A DNA stretch of 64,000 nt from Pseudomonas sp. Q1-7 (lineage in GTDB: Bacteria > Pseudomonadota > Gammaproteobacteria > Pseudomonadales > Pseudomonadaceae). This document shows, piece by piece, positions 17,536-26,655 of the stretch. The notes beneath the pieces were generated by a model that saw nothing but the letters and a program-made list of their open reading frames with translations, ran no database searches and was not told the DNA's origin. The translations under genes were made by a program, and so were the position numbers. Every line of letters starts with the position of its first letter. Within the stretch, counting starts at the first letter, position 1. The stretch covers positions 2,062,501 through 2,126,500 of the forward strand of contig NZ_CP116304.1 of assembly GCF_028010285.1 (NCBI RefSeq), given 5' to 3'.

Positions 17536-18195
17536 GTGAACAATGATCGAAGGGCGGGCATCTCGCGGCGGCGTTTCCTGGGCGGCGGCGCGGTGCTCCT
17601 GGGGGGCGGGCTGCTGGCCGGGCGCGCCTTCGCGCAGCAGGGCTGCCCCGTTACGCAAGGCGATATCCTCGGCCCCTACTATCGGTTCGGCGCGCCCTTC
17701 CAGTCGCGGCTGGCCGGGCCGGAGGAGCCGGGCGAGCGGCTGGTGGTAAGCGGCACCGTCTACAGCGCGGACTGCCGAACCCCGGTTCCGGGGGCGCTGG
17801 TGGAAATCTGGCAAGCCAACGGCGCCGGCCTGTACGACACCGAAAAGCCCGGCAACTACACCGACAAGGGCAACTTCCGCCTGCGCGGCATGCTCTACAC
17901 CGACGCGCAGGGCAAGTACCGCATCGAAACCGTCATGCCGGGCCGCTATCCCGTGCCACCGAACCTGCCGGGACTGGAGAAGTACGGCGGGCTGATGCGC
18001 CCCGCGCATATCCACTTCCGCGTCATCGATGCGCTGCATGTGCCCGTGACCCTGCAGCTTTATTTCAAGGGCGACCCCTTCATTGCCGGCGACCCCTGGG
18101 CCCACGAGCGCACCACCAACATCATCGAACTGGAGCAGGACGCCGAGCAGCGCCGGGGCGTGTTCGACATCGTGCTCGCCCGCGGCTTCCAGTGA
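17536..18195 (+). CDS. Tat-exported intradiol ring-cleavage dioxygenase
   Basis: A 219-residue protein with a twin-arginine signal (SRRRFLGGGAVLLGGGLLAG) ending near AFA. The mature part is an intradiol dioxygenase of the protocatechuate 3,4-dioxygenase type: ILGPYYRFGAP, GALVEIWQANGAGLYD, then PGRYPVPP and MRPAHIHFRV. The two Tyr (in GLYD and GRYP) and the two His in HIH correspond to the Fe(III) ligands. It starts with GTG at 17536, five bases after GGGAGGAGG. Periplasmic export differs from classical cytoplasmic PcaGH or CatA, so it may cleave catechols released outside the cell. Confidence 0.88.
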   Translation: MNNDRRAGISRRRFLGGGAVLLGGGLLAGRAFAQQGCPVTQGDILGPYYRFGAPFQSRLAGPEEPGERLVVSGTVYSADCRTPVPGALVEIWQANGAGLYDTEKPGNYTDKGNFRLRGMLYTDAQGKYRIETVMPGRYPVPPNLPGLEKYGGLMRPAHIHFRVIDALHVPVTLQLYFKGDPFIAGDPWAHERTTNIIELEQDAEQRRGVFDIVLARGFQ

Positions 18196-18528
18196 CGCGG
18201 CTGGCCGATGGAACCGGCCGCCGCACACCCTTGACCGCAGCGCTGCTATGCGCGCCGGTTTCCCCCGCGTGCAGGGAGACGTGTGGCGTGTGAGGTGCAA
18301 TCAGCGTCACCAAAATAAATCGGTGCCCCGTTCGGGTCCCGACTACTATTCGCCAGCTGACCGACCAGCCGATCACCCGTGCAGGAGCCTTGATGCCCGT
18401 CGTTACAGGCCTGACGAGCCACGATGAACCTCGCCGCCCCGGAGGCTGGACGCTTGGGGAGTCATCCGGAAAGGCCGCCAGGTTTGCGCTGTAACCCGAC
18501 ATAACAACAAGAAGTGAGGATATGGATC
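18196..18528. other. Intergenic region
   Basis: No gene is seen in these 333 bases. A GGCCGATGGAACCGGCC hairpin lies about 15 bases after the dioxygenase stop and could end its transcript. The rest presumably carries the promoter of the next gene; AAAATAAAT (about 18311) is the only AT-rich run. Confidence 0.4.
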
Positions 18529-19278
18529 ATGCAAAAGAAGTCGCTGCTGTTCCTGTTGTGCCTGGTTTGCCCGTTGGTCTGGGGAGATGGACGAAGCGCC
18601 GGGCAGTTGAGTGAACTCCGCAGCCGCAGCCAGTTGATGTGCGCCAGCGCGATGGTCTATTTCAACCCCGCCGAACGCACGCCCGACCCGCGAGGCCTGA
18701 GCGCCACCTTCGGGCACCTCAACACGATGGAAGCCTACGTGGTGCAGCTGGGGCAGCCCGAGGCGCTGGTGCAGCCGCTGCGCGCCATGAAGAAGGTTTT
18801 CGAAACCCTCGATCGACTACCGCCGTCCGAGCGCCAGCGTTATCCGGAACTGATCCAGCAACTGCTCGGCCATCAGCAACAGCTGCAGCAGGCGGCCTCC
18901 GCCGCGTATGCCGGTGCCGGGCCCGACCTGGCCGCCGCCGAGCTGGGCGCGCAAAGCCAGGCCCTGTCCACACTGTTGCTGGACCATCAGGTACGTCTCT
19001 ACCCGCTGCCGCAGAAGGGCGGCCTGACGCTGACGCCCGAGCAGGCCAAGGCGCTCGACCAGATGATCGAGCAGCGTTTCGAGGCGCTGCTGGCGCGTCA
19101 CGTCGAACATGCCGAGGTGTTGTCCAAGGCCAAGGCCAACTACCTGTTCGTACGTCCGCAACTGCAGCAGGTGGCCAGCGGCGGTAACGCGGGCAGCGGT
19201 GGCGCCGAGTTCTACCTCAGTCGCGCGGTCATCGATCTGGACGAACTGGCGCTGGCGGTGGCGACGCCCTCACCCTGA
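18529..19278 (+). CDS. Exported helical protein of unknown function
   Basis: A 249-residue protein with a Sec signal peptide (KKSLLFLLCLVCPLVWG). The rest is rich in Gln, Leu and Ala with heptad-like spacing (ELIQQLLGHQQQLQQAASAA and MIEQRFEALLARHVEHAEVL), so it is probably an alpha-helical bundle. One Cys lies just after the signal (SQLMCASAM). GTGAGGA precedes the ATG at 18529. It comes before an Aer-type receptor, but a 232-bp gap makes co-transcription uncertain. I do not recognise a family. Confidence 0.6.
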   Translation: MQKKSLLFLLCLVCPLVWGDGRSAGQLSELRSRSQLMCASAMVYFNPAERTPDPRGLSATFGHLNTMEAYVVQLGQPEALVQPLRAMKKVFETLDRLPPSERQRYPELIQQLLGHQQQLQQAASAAYAGAGPDLAAAELGAQSQALSTLLLDHQVRLYPLPQKGGLTLTPEQAKALDQMIEQRFEALLARHVEHAEVLSKAKANYLFVRPQLQQVASGGNAGSGGAEFYLSRAVIDLDELALAVATPSP

Positions 19279-19510
19279 GCCGGACCTCCGGCTCTCCCCA
19301 ACCGTGCAGCCGCTGTTGCGGCTGCCTGCCAACGACCTGCACCCATGGACGACTTGGTCCGTTGACCCTGTCGTGAAATGAAAAGTCCCTGACAGCCAAA
19401 GCGAAGTCGGCACGCACCGTCATTCCTAGGATTTGGAGCGGCGGGACGGAGCGGCGCCATACCGCAACGCCGCCCTTACCTCCGCAACGTTGCTCCCAGC
19501 AGGAATACAG

Positions 19511-21076
19511 ATGCGCAAGAACATGCCGATCACCCAACGGGAGCGCCAGGTCCCGGACCACCAGCATCTGACGTCGGCCACCGATTGCCGCGGCATCATC
19601 ACCTACTGCAACGACGAATTCGCCGCTGTCAGCGGTTTCAGCCGCGAGCAACTGATCGGCAGTCCGCACAACCTGGTGCGCCACCCGGACATGCCGGAGC
19701 AGGTATTCGGCCAGATGTGGGACTACCTCAAAGCTGGCAAAAGCTGGATGGGCATCGTCAAAAATCGTTGCAGCAATGGCGATTTCTACTGGGTCAACGC
19801 CTATGTCACGCCGATTCTCGACGCGGGGCGCGTGGTCGGTTACGAATCGGTGCGGACCCGCGCCGATGCCAGGCAGGTGCGCCGCGCCGAGCTGCTCTAT
19901 GCGCGACTCAATCGCGGGCAGGCGGCAACCTCCATCGGCGAGCGGCTGGGTGTCGCCGCGCGCTTCCTGCTGCTGCCACTGCTCGGCGCGCTGCTGGGCG
20001 TAGCGCTGTACGCCAACGGGCACGCAGGGCTGGGCATCGCCAGCGTGTTGATGCTGACCTTCGGGCAGACCCTGGCTACCCTGGGGTTCGTGAAGCGTGC
20101 TCTGTCCCGGGTGGCGCAGGCGGCGCCCAAGGCATTCGCCAGCGACCTGGTGGCGCGGACCTATACCGACGACACCGGGGCGGTGGCCAGCCTGCAACTG
20201 GCCCTGATCAGCGAAGGCGCGCGGATTCGCGCCGCCCTTTGCCGGCTCGGCGATTTCGCCGACCTCACCGCCAGCCAGGCCTCGCAGAACGGCCAGCTCG
20301 TGCAACAGGCCGAGCAGGCCTTGCAGGCCCAACGGGTCGAGGCGGAAATGGCGGCCACCGCCATGCACGAGATGGCGACCTCGATCACCCAGGTGTCCAG
20401 CCATGTGCAGCAGACCGCCCAGGAGGCCCGGCAGGTCAGCCAGCTCTCGCTGGAGGGCTCGCGCCAGGCGCAGCAGAGCCGAATGGTGGTGGAGAAACTG
20501 GCCCAGACCGTGGACCAGATCAGCACGTCGGTAACCGGCCTCGCCAGCGAAGCCGAATCGATCCAGCAGGCGGCGGACATGATTCGCGCCATCGCCGAAC
20601 AGACCAACCTGCTGGCCTTGAATGCGGCCATCGAAGCCGCGCGCGCCGGCGAACAGGGACGTGGCTTCGCCGTCGTCGCCGACGAGGTGCGCGCCCTGGC
20701 CTCCAAGACCCAGGAATCCACCGAGGCCATCCAGCGCATCATCGCCAGCCTGCAAGGCGTGGCCGGTCAGGCCGTGGCGATTGCCCGGCAAGGCAGCAGC
20801 GAGGCGCGTAGCGGGGTAGAGCGGGTCGTCGAGACGGAAGCCGCCCTCGACGGCATCACCGTTGCGGTCGAGCGCATCCACCTGATGGCCGAACAGATGG
20901 CCAGCGCGGCTGGGGAGCAGAGCCAGGTGGCCGAGGATATCTCGCGGCAGATCGGCACCATCTCCCAGGCCGCCGAACACAATGCGGCGATCACCTCGCG
21001 CTCGTCCCAGTTGGGCAGCGAGCTGGCCAGCACCGCGCATTCCCTGCATGCCCTGGTGGCGCGCTTCAACGCTTGA
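19511..21076 (+). CDS. aer: Aer-type PAS methyl-accepting chemotaxis receptor
   Basis: A 521-residue receptor closely resembling the Aer of P. aeruginosa. An N-terminal PAS domain (about 25-125: [58 protein letters not shown]) is expected to bind FAD. Two membrane segments follow at about 155-205, then a signalling domain with the conserved hairpin tip [20 protein letters not shown]. Such receptors direct aerotaxis or energy taxis through CheA/CheW. AGGA precedes the ATG at 19511. No C-terminal pentapeptide for methyltransferase binding is present, as expected for Aer. Confidence 0.9.
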   Translation: MRKNMPITQRERQVPDHQHLTSATDCRGIITYCNDEFAAVSGFSREQLIGSPHNLVRHPDMPEQVFGQMWDYLKAGKSWMGIVKNRCSNGDFYWVNAYVTPILDAGRVVGYESVRTRADARQVRRAELLYARLNRGQAATSIGERLGVAARFLLLPLLGALLGVALYANGHAGLGIASVLMLTFGQTLATLGFVKRALSRVAQAAPKAFASDLVARTYTDDTGAVASLQLALISEGARIRAALCRLGDFADLTASQASQNGQLVQQAEQALQAQRVEAEMAATAMHEMATSITQVSSHVQQTAQEARQVSQLSLEGSRQAQQSRMVVEKLAQTVDQISTSVTGLASEAESIQQAADMIRAIAEQTNLLALNAAIEAARAGEQGRGFAVVADEVRALASKTQESTEAIQRIIASLQGVAGQAVAIARQGSSEARSGVERVVETEAALDGITVAVERIHLMAEQMASAAGEQSQVAEDISRQIGTISQAAEHNAAITSRSSQLGSELASTAHSLHALVARFNA

Positions 21077-21099
21077 GGCGGGTGGAACGCACCCCGCGT

Positions 21100-21129
21100 C
21101 GTAGGTTGGGTAGAGGCACGAAACCCAAC
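21100..21129. repeat. GTAGGTTGGGT-type interspersed repeat
   Basis: The element pairs GTTGGGT with ACCCAAC around a short loop and is followed by a GGAGCCCGA/TCGGGCTCC hairpin. Closely related elements occur at 22193-22222 and 54952-55039, so this is an interspersed palindromic repeat of the region and probably sits at the end of the aer transcript. Confidence 0.65.
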
Positions 21130-21182
21130 ATTCCGGAGCCCGAATCGGGCTCCGACCTTGACCCTCGTCCGGAATACGCCAG

Positions 21183-21830
21183 CTAATTGCGCAGCGTTAT
21201 GGCCTTCCTGTAGGTCGTGGCGTCGTCGAGGATTCTCACCATGTATTCGGCCACGTCAGCACGAGTCGCCGTCGAGGTGATGTTCCATCGCAGATCGGTC
21301 CCGGACTGCAGGTTTCCACGGGCGGGTTTGTTAGTCAGTGCTGCCGGACGAACGATCGTCCAATCGCAGTCGCTCTCCCGAACCGCTGCTTCTTGCTTCT
21401 CCTTGTCCGCCATCACCTCCTTGAGGGCCAGCTTGACGATGAAGCCCGCACCGAAACTGCCGGTGCGGTAGCTCTCACCGACACTGACCGAACTCTCGAC
21501 AATGATCCGGCCCGTGCCTTGAGACATGGCCGCCAGGATGTTCCGGGTTCCTACCGAGCAAACGGGGACCCCGATCTGGCGTCGACCGAGATCCTCTTTC
21601 GCCTGGGGTATCACACCCAGCGTGCAGATCACCGCATCCGAGCCCCGGACCGCAGATGCCACCGAGGCTGGGTCCATAGCATCACCCTCGACGATTCTGA
21701 GATTCGGATGCGTCAGGTTGATTCGCTTGGGGTCACGTACAAAGGCGGTGACCAGGTGACCCGCAGACAAGGCGGACTCGACGACGAGCCGTCCTGTCGA
21801 TCCCGTTGCACCAAAGACAACGACGTTCAT
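21183..21830 (-). CDS. NAD(P)-binding atypical SDR protein
   Basis: A 215-residue Rossmann protein starting MNVVVFGATGSTGRLVVESA, with the GxTGxTG dinucleotide loop at residues 7-13. It belongs to the NmrA/BVR-B-like atypical short-chain dehydrogenases, with DAVICTLG and a WTIVRPAALTNKPARG segment. Such proteins are quinone or flavin reductases or redox sensors. Start 21830 is chosen because CGGGAGGGTG lies before it; the longer frame upstream is not family-like. It sits just outside the 137-bp direct repeat. Confidence 0.85.
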   Translation of the reverse strand: MNVVVFGATGSTGRLVVESALSAGHLVTAFVRDPKRINLTHPNLRIVEGDAMDPASVASAVRGSDAVICTLGVIPQAKEDLGRRQIGVPVCSVGTRNILAAMSQGTGRIIVESSVSVGESYRTGSFGAGFIVKLALKEVMADKEKQEAAVRESDCDWTIVRPAALTNKPARGNLQSGTDLRWNITSTATRADVAEYMVRILDDATTYRKAITLRN

Positions 21831-22085
21831 CGCACCCTCCCGTCGCGCGGCTTCGATGTGCGGTCGCCCTGGTGAGTGGTTTGGCCCGTGACGCAGGAAG
21901 CCGCTTTGCGCGGATACTCGGGCAGCGCCCGGGCCATCAACTGCGCAGTTGGAAGAAGGTTCAAGGCAGGCTCCTGTGGATTCCATGGCGACTGACGTTG
22001 TGAAAGGGACAAGCACGCCTGGCACTGAGGCGTACTTCGCTCCGTAGGCAACGATGGGCAGCGCTTGTGCGACGTGCAATAGCAC

Positions 22086-22222
22086 CTAGGTATCGAAATG
22101 GAGCAGGGCGCCACTTCACCGCCATGATCACGGTGTGCGGTAGATCGATCTAGCGTGGCGAGCCGCACATGGGCCCCTTGCATGCACGGCGCCGTAGGTT
22201 GGGTTGAGGTACGAAACCCAAC
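22086..22222. repeat. Left copy of a 137-bp direct repeat
   Basis: Bases 22086-22222 are identical to 54845-54981, in the same orientation, beginning at CTAG and ending ACCCAAC. The last 30 bases are a GTAGGTTGGGT palindromic repeat. Sequence before and after the two copies differs. Together they bracket about 32.6 kb of accessory DNA. Confidence 0.9.
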
Positions 22223-22364
22223 TCAACCCGACCCTACGGTGTGAAGCCCTGCCGTCCCCCCTCGATTATTCAACTATGCGGATAGCCGAGGGGAGTCTTG
22301 CAATGGTGACTTCCGGTCAACATCGAATACCCGCACGTTAAGTGCGTTTTCACATAATTGCGGC

Positions 22365-23303
22365 TCATGCCTTGTCGTCCTTTACTTTCGGATTGACTTG
22401 CGTCACTTCGTCTGCGCGCTTTTCCAAGGCTGGAATGACAAAGCCATAGTTGTACGCAAGTCCCGACGTCAGGATCAGAACTGCGCCCAGGCCCTGACTG
22501 ATACTGATTAGGTGTTCGAAGGCAAAGTAGTCGACGATGAGAGCGACCAACGGATAGAAGAAACTGAACACTGCCAGGCTTGTAGTGGAGGCTTTCTTAA
22601 ATGCCGTATAAAGCAGCAGATACATGAACGTTGTATGGAATAATCCAAGTGTGATGAGGGCTCCCCAATGGGCTTGGGTTGTCGGGAGAACGGTGAAGTC
22701 GGCGATGAAAAGGAAGATGAGCGCTCCGATAACCATATGACTGCTTGCGATCACTTCCGGGCGCAATTCGTTGGAAATCTTCCGTGTCAGCAATGTAGTA
22801 ACGGCGTACAAGACGGCCGCTACCAATGCACTGAGGCAGCCGATATAAAACTGCCGATCTACGGTCGCATCTTCAGGCAGGACAATGATTACCAGTCCAA
22901 CGAATGCCAGTATCAGCCAGATCAGGTTGGAACGCCCGACTTTTTCGTTCATGAAAATCATGCTGCTGAACAGCAGAAAGAATGGTTGTAAGTGGTAGAT
23001 GATGGTGGTGAGTCCAATGCTGGTCAGTTTGTATGCTGAAAATAGAAAGACCCAATTGAATATCAGGCTAAGTGCCCCCAGCAGCAGGAATACCCACTGC
23101 CTTCGGGTGATATGTAGGGGTCGATAGAAACCTTTGCAGAGGCAATATAGGATGAGCCCGCCGCCGCCTATCACGCAGCGAAAGAACACCACGTTGAACG
23201 GGTTCTGTTCTGATGAAATCACAAAGAACCCGATGGTTCCCGAAATGATCATGGCCAAGATCATGGCCATGCGTCCTTGTTTTTCTTCAATCATCGCGTT
23301 CAA
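22365..23303 (-). CDS. EamA/DMT-family transporter
   Basis: A 312-residue protein with about ten membrane helices and two EamA repeats of the drug/metabolite transporter superfamily (GTIGFFVISSEQNPFNVVFF, then LTSIGLTTIIYHLQPFFLLF and SLAVFSFFYPLVALIVDYFA). A TTG at 23303 is nine bases after GGAG, while the nearer ATG at 23294 is badly spaced, so TTG is tentatively chosen. Codon use is much AT-richer than the surrounding chromosome, a sign of recent acquisition. Substrate unknown; amino-acid export is common in the family. Confidence 0.82.
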   Translation of the reverse strand: MNAMIEEKQGRMAMILAMIISGTIGFFVISSEQNPFNVVFFRCVIGGGGLILYCLCKGFYRPLHITRRQWVFLLLGALSLIFNWVFLFSAYKLTSIGLTTIIYHLQPFFLLFSSMIFMNEKVGRSNLIWLILAFVGLVIIVLPEDATVDRQFYIGCLSALVAAVLYAVTTLLTRKISNELRPEVIASSHMVIGALIFLFIADFTVLPTTQAHWGALITLGLFHTTFMYLLLYTAFKKASTTSLAVFSFFYPLVALIVDYFAFEHLISISQGLGAVLILTSGLAYNYGFVIPALEKRADEVTQVNPKVKDDKA

Positions 23304-23332
23304 AGTCTTTTACTCCAGCGGACTGCTTGTTT

Positions 23333-23490
23333 CTATTGCAGATCGGCTTCCAGATTGATCAACATCATATCCCTGTAAGCGATATCGTCGCTGATCGTTA
23401 GTATGAGGTTTTTGCCGGGAATGAAGCGGTAGCCATTGGTAATATCTAGATGAGTTTTGGCTCGGTGTTAATCTCGATGATAGTTTTCAT
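23333..23490 (-). pseudogene. Frameshifted small ORF upstream of the EamA gene
   Basis: From ATG at 23490 the frame reads MKTIIEINTEPKLI and stops at 23446. In the neighbouring frame reading continues without a break to a stop at 23333 with plausible protein sequence (LDITNGYRFIPGKNLILTIS). This looks like a short protein of about 50 residues broken by a one-base shift, or a chance reading in AT-rich DNA. It is on the same strand as the EamA gene and directly before it. Confidence 0.3.
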
Positions 23491-23826
23491 ATTGATTCTT
23501 TAATTGATTTTGGAGGGCGGGGCCTGGTCGTGACGTAATATGGGTTACTGTTTTTCATGCACTGTTAGATGATTGTCTGTGTGTCTTTTGCATGATTTGC
23601 CTAAAAATAAAGTGGGGGCTTTTATCTTGTAAATATGGTGACCTGAAATCGGAATTGTCAGACAATCTCTGGGGCGAATATCCCGTTCATTGCGAGATGC
23701 TCGAAACGATTGCCCGAGTCAGTTAACGACGCAGATGAACTTTACTTACGCCGAGTCCGAATCCCATCGACTACGGTCCGATGGGATCGGTACTTCGGTG
23801 AAACGCTGGTCGGTCTATCTCGCGAT
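23491..23826. other. AT-rich intergenic stretch
   Basis: These 336 bases are far more AT-rich than the chromosome and contain no convincing frame. Together with the EamA gene they form the segment present in the left copy of the antirepressor module but absent between repeat and antirepressor in the right copy, so they probably came as an insertion. Confidence 0.45.
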
Positions 23827-24336
23827 TCAGCCGATCACGTGCGGCGGCACCGGCAGCAACTGAGGGCAATCGCGTAGTTGCACCCAGGTCGTGCCTCGCC
23901 ACTGCAGCACTTCCAGCTCCCGGTCCCGCCATTGCAGCAGGGCGCGGTAGGGCAGTTGCGTACCGATGCGCGCCTGATGGCGCAGGCGCGGCACCACCTG
24001 CTGGGTGATCCATTCGCGGATGGAGCGGTTCTCTGGGTGGTAATAGAGGATCAGCACGGCATAGACGCCGGATTCGCTGATGAGCATTTCTTCCTGATAC
24101 TCGCCATGGCCGTCGCGCATCCAGGCGTGTTGCAACTGGTCGTCGTCCAGGTTGCGCTGCACCCGTTCCGGCATCAGCGGATGGTGAATCAAGCGGGCCA
24201 GGTCGCTGGCGGCGAACCAGGGCTCATCGTCCAGCACCACGGCGCGCAGTTGGCGCTTATGGCGGACGAACAGGCTGGGCATCAGGACTTCGGCGTCCTG
24301 TTCGCAGGAAGGGTGAAGCGGGGGAAGTTCGGGCAT
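23827..24336 (-). CDS. Bro-N/Ant-like antirepressor, copy 1
   Basis: A 169-residue protein with a Bro-N domain (about residues 20-125: VRHKRQLRAVVLDDEPWFAA, SDLARLIHHP, EMLISESGVYAVLILYYHPE and IREWITQQVVPRLR), as in baculovirus BRO and phage antirepressors such as P1 Ant. It differs from the copy at 55046 at only three residues (S10T, A15P, D75N). AGAGG lies eight bases before the ATG at 24336; the ATG two codons earlier is too close. The leader contains a C4-like RNA predicted to block this site. Phage antirepressors bind and inactivate repressors; the chromosomal target is unknown. Confidence 0.85.
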   Translation of the reverse strand: MPELPPLHPSCEQDAEVLMPSLFVRHKRQLRAVVLDDEPWFAASDLARLIHHPLMPERVQRNLDDDQLQHAWMRDGHGEYQEEMLISESGVYAVLILYYHPENRSIREWITQQVVPRLRHQARIGTQLPYRALLQWRDRELEVLQWRGTTWVQLRDCPQLLPVPPHVIG

Positions 24337-24344
24337 ATCCATTA

Positions 24345-24373
24345 CCTCTGCTAGGTCTCAATCAGCTTTCTTA
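24345..24373 (-). promoter_or_regulatory. C4-RNA target sites a2/b2 over the antirepressor RBS, copy 1
   Basis: Reading on the minus strand, b2 (TAAGAAA, 24373-24367) and a2 (ACCTAG, 24356-24351) stand just before and against the AGAGG ribosome-binding site (24349-24345). They are complementary to TTTCTTA and CTAGGT of the upstream C4-like RNA, so pairing would hide the RBS. Confidence 0.7.
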
Positions 24374-24383
24374 AGGCTGTGGC

Positions 24384-24458
24384 GCCGGGAGTTAAGAAAC
24401 CCCACCTAGAGGGCCGGACGTATTTCCCTTTCGGGTGTTGTATTAGCCCACTCCCGGC
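24384..24458 (-). ncRNA. C4-like antisense RNA, copy 1
   Basis: A 75-base RNA is predicted on the minus strand. GCCGGGAGT (24458-24450) pairs with ACTCCCGGC (24392-24384) in a perfect 9-bp closing stem. Inside is a hairpin closed by GGGC/GCCC and capped by CCCGAAAGGG. The unpaired strand before the closing stem carries seed a' (CTAGGTG, 24409-24403) and seed b' (TTTCTTA, 24399-24393). Both occur as complements upstream (a1/b1) and at the antirepressor RBS (a2/b2). Size, layout and position match the ~77-nt C4 RNA of phages P1 and P7 that silences the ant operon. The second copy at 55598 has compensating changes. Confidence 0.8.
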
Positions 24459-24535
24459 AGAACAGAGGTTTTGTGCGGGCGCGAGTATGCCGCAGGCACA
24501 AAAAAGCCGCTGAGCTTTCGGGAGCGGTCGGACCG

Positions 24536-24557
24536 CTAGGTGAGTAAGCGTTTCTTA
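24536..24557 (-). promoter_or_regulatory. C4-RNA upstream complementary sites a1/b1, copy 1
   Basis: On the minus strand b1 (TAAGAAA, 24557-24551) and a1 (CACCTAG, 24542-24536) lie before the C4-like RNA, as in P1. A CCGCT/AGCGG hairpin followed by TTTTTT lies between them and the RNA and resembles an intrinsic terminator. Confidence 0.65.
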
Positions 24558-24653
24558 GGCGCCGGGGACAGAGGCTATGGGCAGAGCGGGGGAGGGGCAA
24601 TGCAGTTGCGCTGTGGGATTTTGCCGATTGAAGATCGCGAAATTTGACCCCGC

Positions 24654-24683
24654 GTAGGGTGGATGACGCTTTTTTCATCCACC
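24654..24683 (+). repeat. REP-like hairpin left of RAYT copy 1
   Basis: GTAGGGTGGATGA...TCATCCACC folds into a 9-bp stem with a T-rich loop. An inverted copy lies at 25277-25306 on the other side of the RAYT gene. This is the expected arrangement of REP sequences recognised by REP-associated tyrosine transposases. Confidence 0.8.
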
Positions 24684-24702
24684 AAACAAAGCCAACCCGC
24701 AC

Positions 24703-25236
24703 TCACTCGCCCCAGGTGCCTGCATCGTCTTCCAATGCACTTCCCGCCCAATCCACCGGATAAATCCCATCCCGCACGGCTCGATGAAAACTGGAATACG
24801 GCCAGTCCCGCACGTTCCGCACGTGGCCGTGTTTCACCGGATTGAAGTGGATGTAATCGAAATGCCGCTGGTAATCGAGATCGTCGCGGATCAGGTGTTC
24901 CCAATAGCGGCGTTGCCAGATGCCGCGTTCGCCACGCTTTTGTTGGGTGGCGGTGCGTAGTTCCGCATTCGCCAACCGTTTGGAGAAGGCGAATTTGATG
25001 GCCTTCCAGCGATCCGCATAGGCCCTGTCGCCCGGAGGTAGCGTCCAGAGGCAGTGCATATGGTCGGGCAGTACCACCCAGGCATCGATATGGAAGGGGT
25101 GACGCTGTTTCACCGCCCCGACCACGGTGCGCAGCAGATCGATCTCACGCACCAACAGGTCGTCGCGGCGGTCACGCAGGTTGACGGTAAAGAAGTACGT
25201 GCCGCCCGGCATCCGTGCACGGCGGTAGTTGGACAT
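24703..25236 (-). CDS. REP-associated tyrosine transposase (RAYT), copy 1
   Basis: A 177-residue Y1 transposase of the IS200/IS605-related RAYT family. Its start MSNYRRARMPGGTYFFTVNL is typical. The HUH metal-binding motif is HMH in VVLPDHMHCLW (about residues 58-68), and the catalytic Tyr lies in the FDYIHFNPVKHGH segment near residue 130. RAYTs nick single-stranded DNA at REP hairpins and are thought to spread REPs in the genome without moving themselves. The gene is flanked by inverted REP hairpins. A second copy with about 10 changes is at 56811. Confidence 0.9.
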   Translation of the reverse strand: MSNYRRARMPGGTYFFTVNLRDRRDDLLVREIDLLRTVVGAVKQRHPFHIDAWVVLPDHMHCLWTLPPGDRAYADRWKAIKFAFSKRLANAELRTATQQKRGERGIWQRRYWEHLIRDDLDYQRHFDYIHFNPVKHGHVRNVRDWPYSSFHRAVRDGIYPVDWAGSALEDDAGTWGE

Positions 25237-25276
25237 GGGTCTTCCTTGAGTCTGTGGGGTGAGTGCATTGGAAAGC

Positions 25277-25306
25277 GGTGGATGAAGAGAGCGTCATCCA
25301 CCCTAC
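25277..25306 (-). repeat. REP-like hairpin right of RAYT copy 1
   Basis: GGTGGATGA...TCATCCACCCTAC is the inverted counterpart of 24654-24683. The same element stands at 57385-57414 beside the second RAYT copy. Confidence 0.8.
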
Positions 25307-25323
25307 ACGAGCCTGAGAGTTGA

Positions 25324-25744
25324 GTGCTTCCAGGCTACCTCGCTGATGTGTTTTCTTCTTTTTTTTGTTTGGCAATTAGGGAGGGCCAGCAGAGTGAGTG
25401 CATACTCCCTCAGATAGGGGCGGGCTGTTCTCAGTCGATTCTGTTGGCGCTAAGTAGAGCCGTATTTGAGTTGAAGCAAGCTGAGTCTTTATATGGGTAT
25501 GAGGAACGGCTTGTTGATGAGCAGGCTGTCAGAATTATCAAGAGATCAAAGCGTTTAGAGGGGCTGCGTAACCTTTATCCGCGTAGTGTGTGTGGCTCGA
25601 GTGAGATTCCGCAATTCACTGTAGTCGACCCCCGGAAGCCGGGGCGTCAGCTTGAAAAAATCGTAGGAAGTCTAAAGTCGCGTGGCTATAGGGCGTACTA
25701 CAGAGTTGTGCGAAAAATAAACGATCATTCTTTCGTGGCACAAG
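25324..25744 (+). pseudogene. Unknown gene, 5' part, cut by IS3 insertion
   Basis: An AT-rich frame of about 140 codons runs to base 25744, where the IS3-family element begins; the stop codon at 25747 belongs to the IS end. Internal sequence is protein-like (LVDEQAVRIIKRSKRLEGLR, VDPRKPGRQLEKIVGSLKSR), but the family is not recognised, and the first 40 residues may be spurious because the true start is unclear. The remainder resumes after the IS at 28556. The gene is inactive in this form. Confidence 0.6.
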
Positions 25745-25752
25745 TGTAGTGG

Positions 25753-26655
<903 letters not shown>

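Noticed and set aside
21831-22085. Upstream extension of the SDR gene
   Set aside because: The Rossmann start MNVVVFGATG with a good RBS is at 21830; the extension is not protein-like.
24337-24342. First ATG of the antirepressor copy 1 (24342)
   Set aside because: It leaves only two bases after AGAGG; the ATG at 24336 is spaced normally.
24406-24702. A 98-codon minus-strand frame (and the similar 110-codon frame at 55606-55938)
   Set aside because: It lies over the C4-like RNA, its conserved hairpins and a REP. Its conservation is better explained by RNA structure; such frames look like false gene calls.
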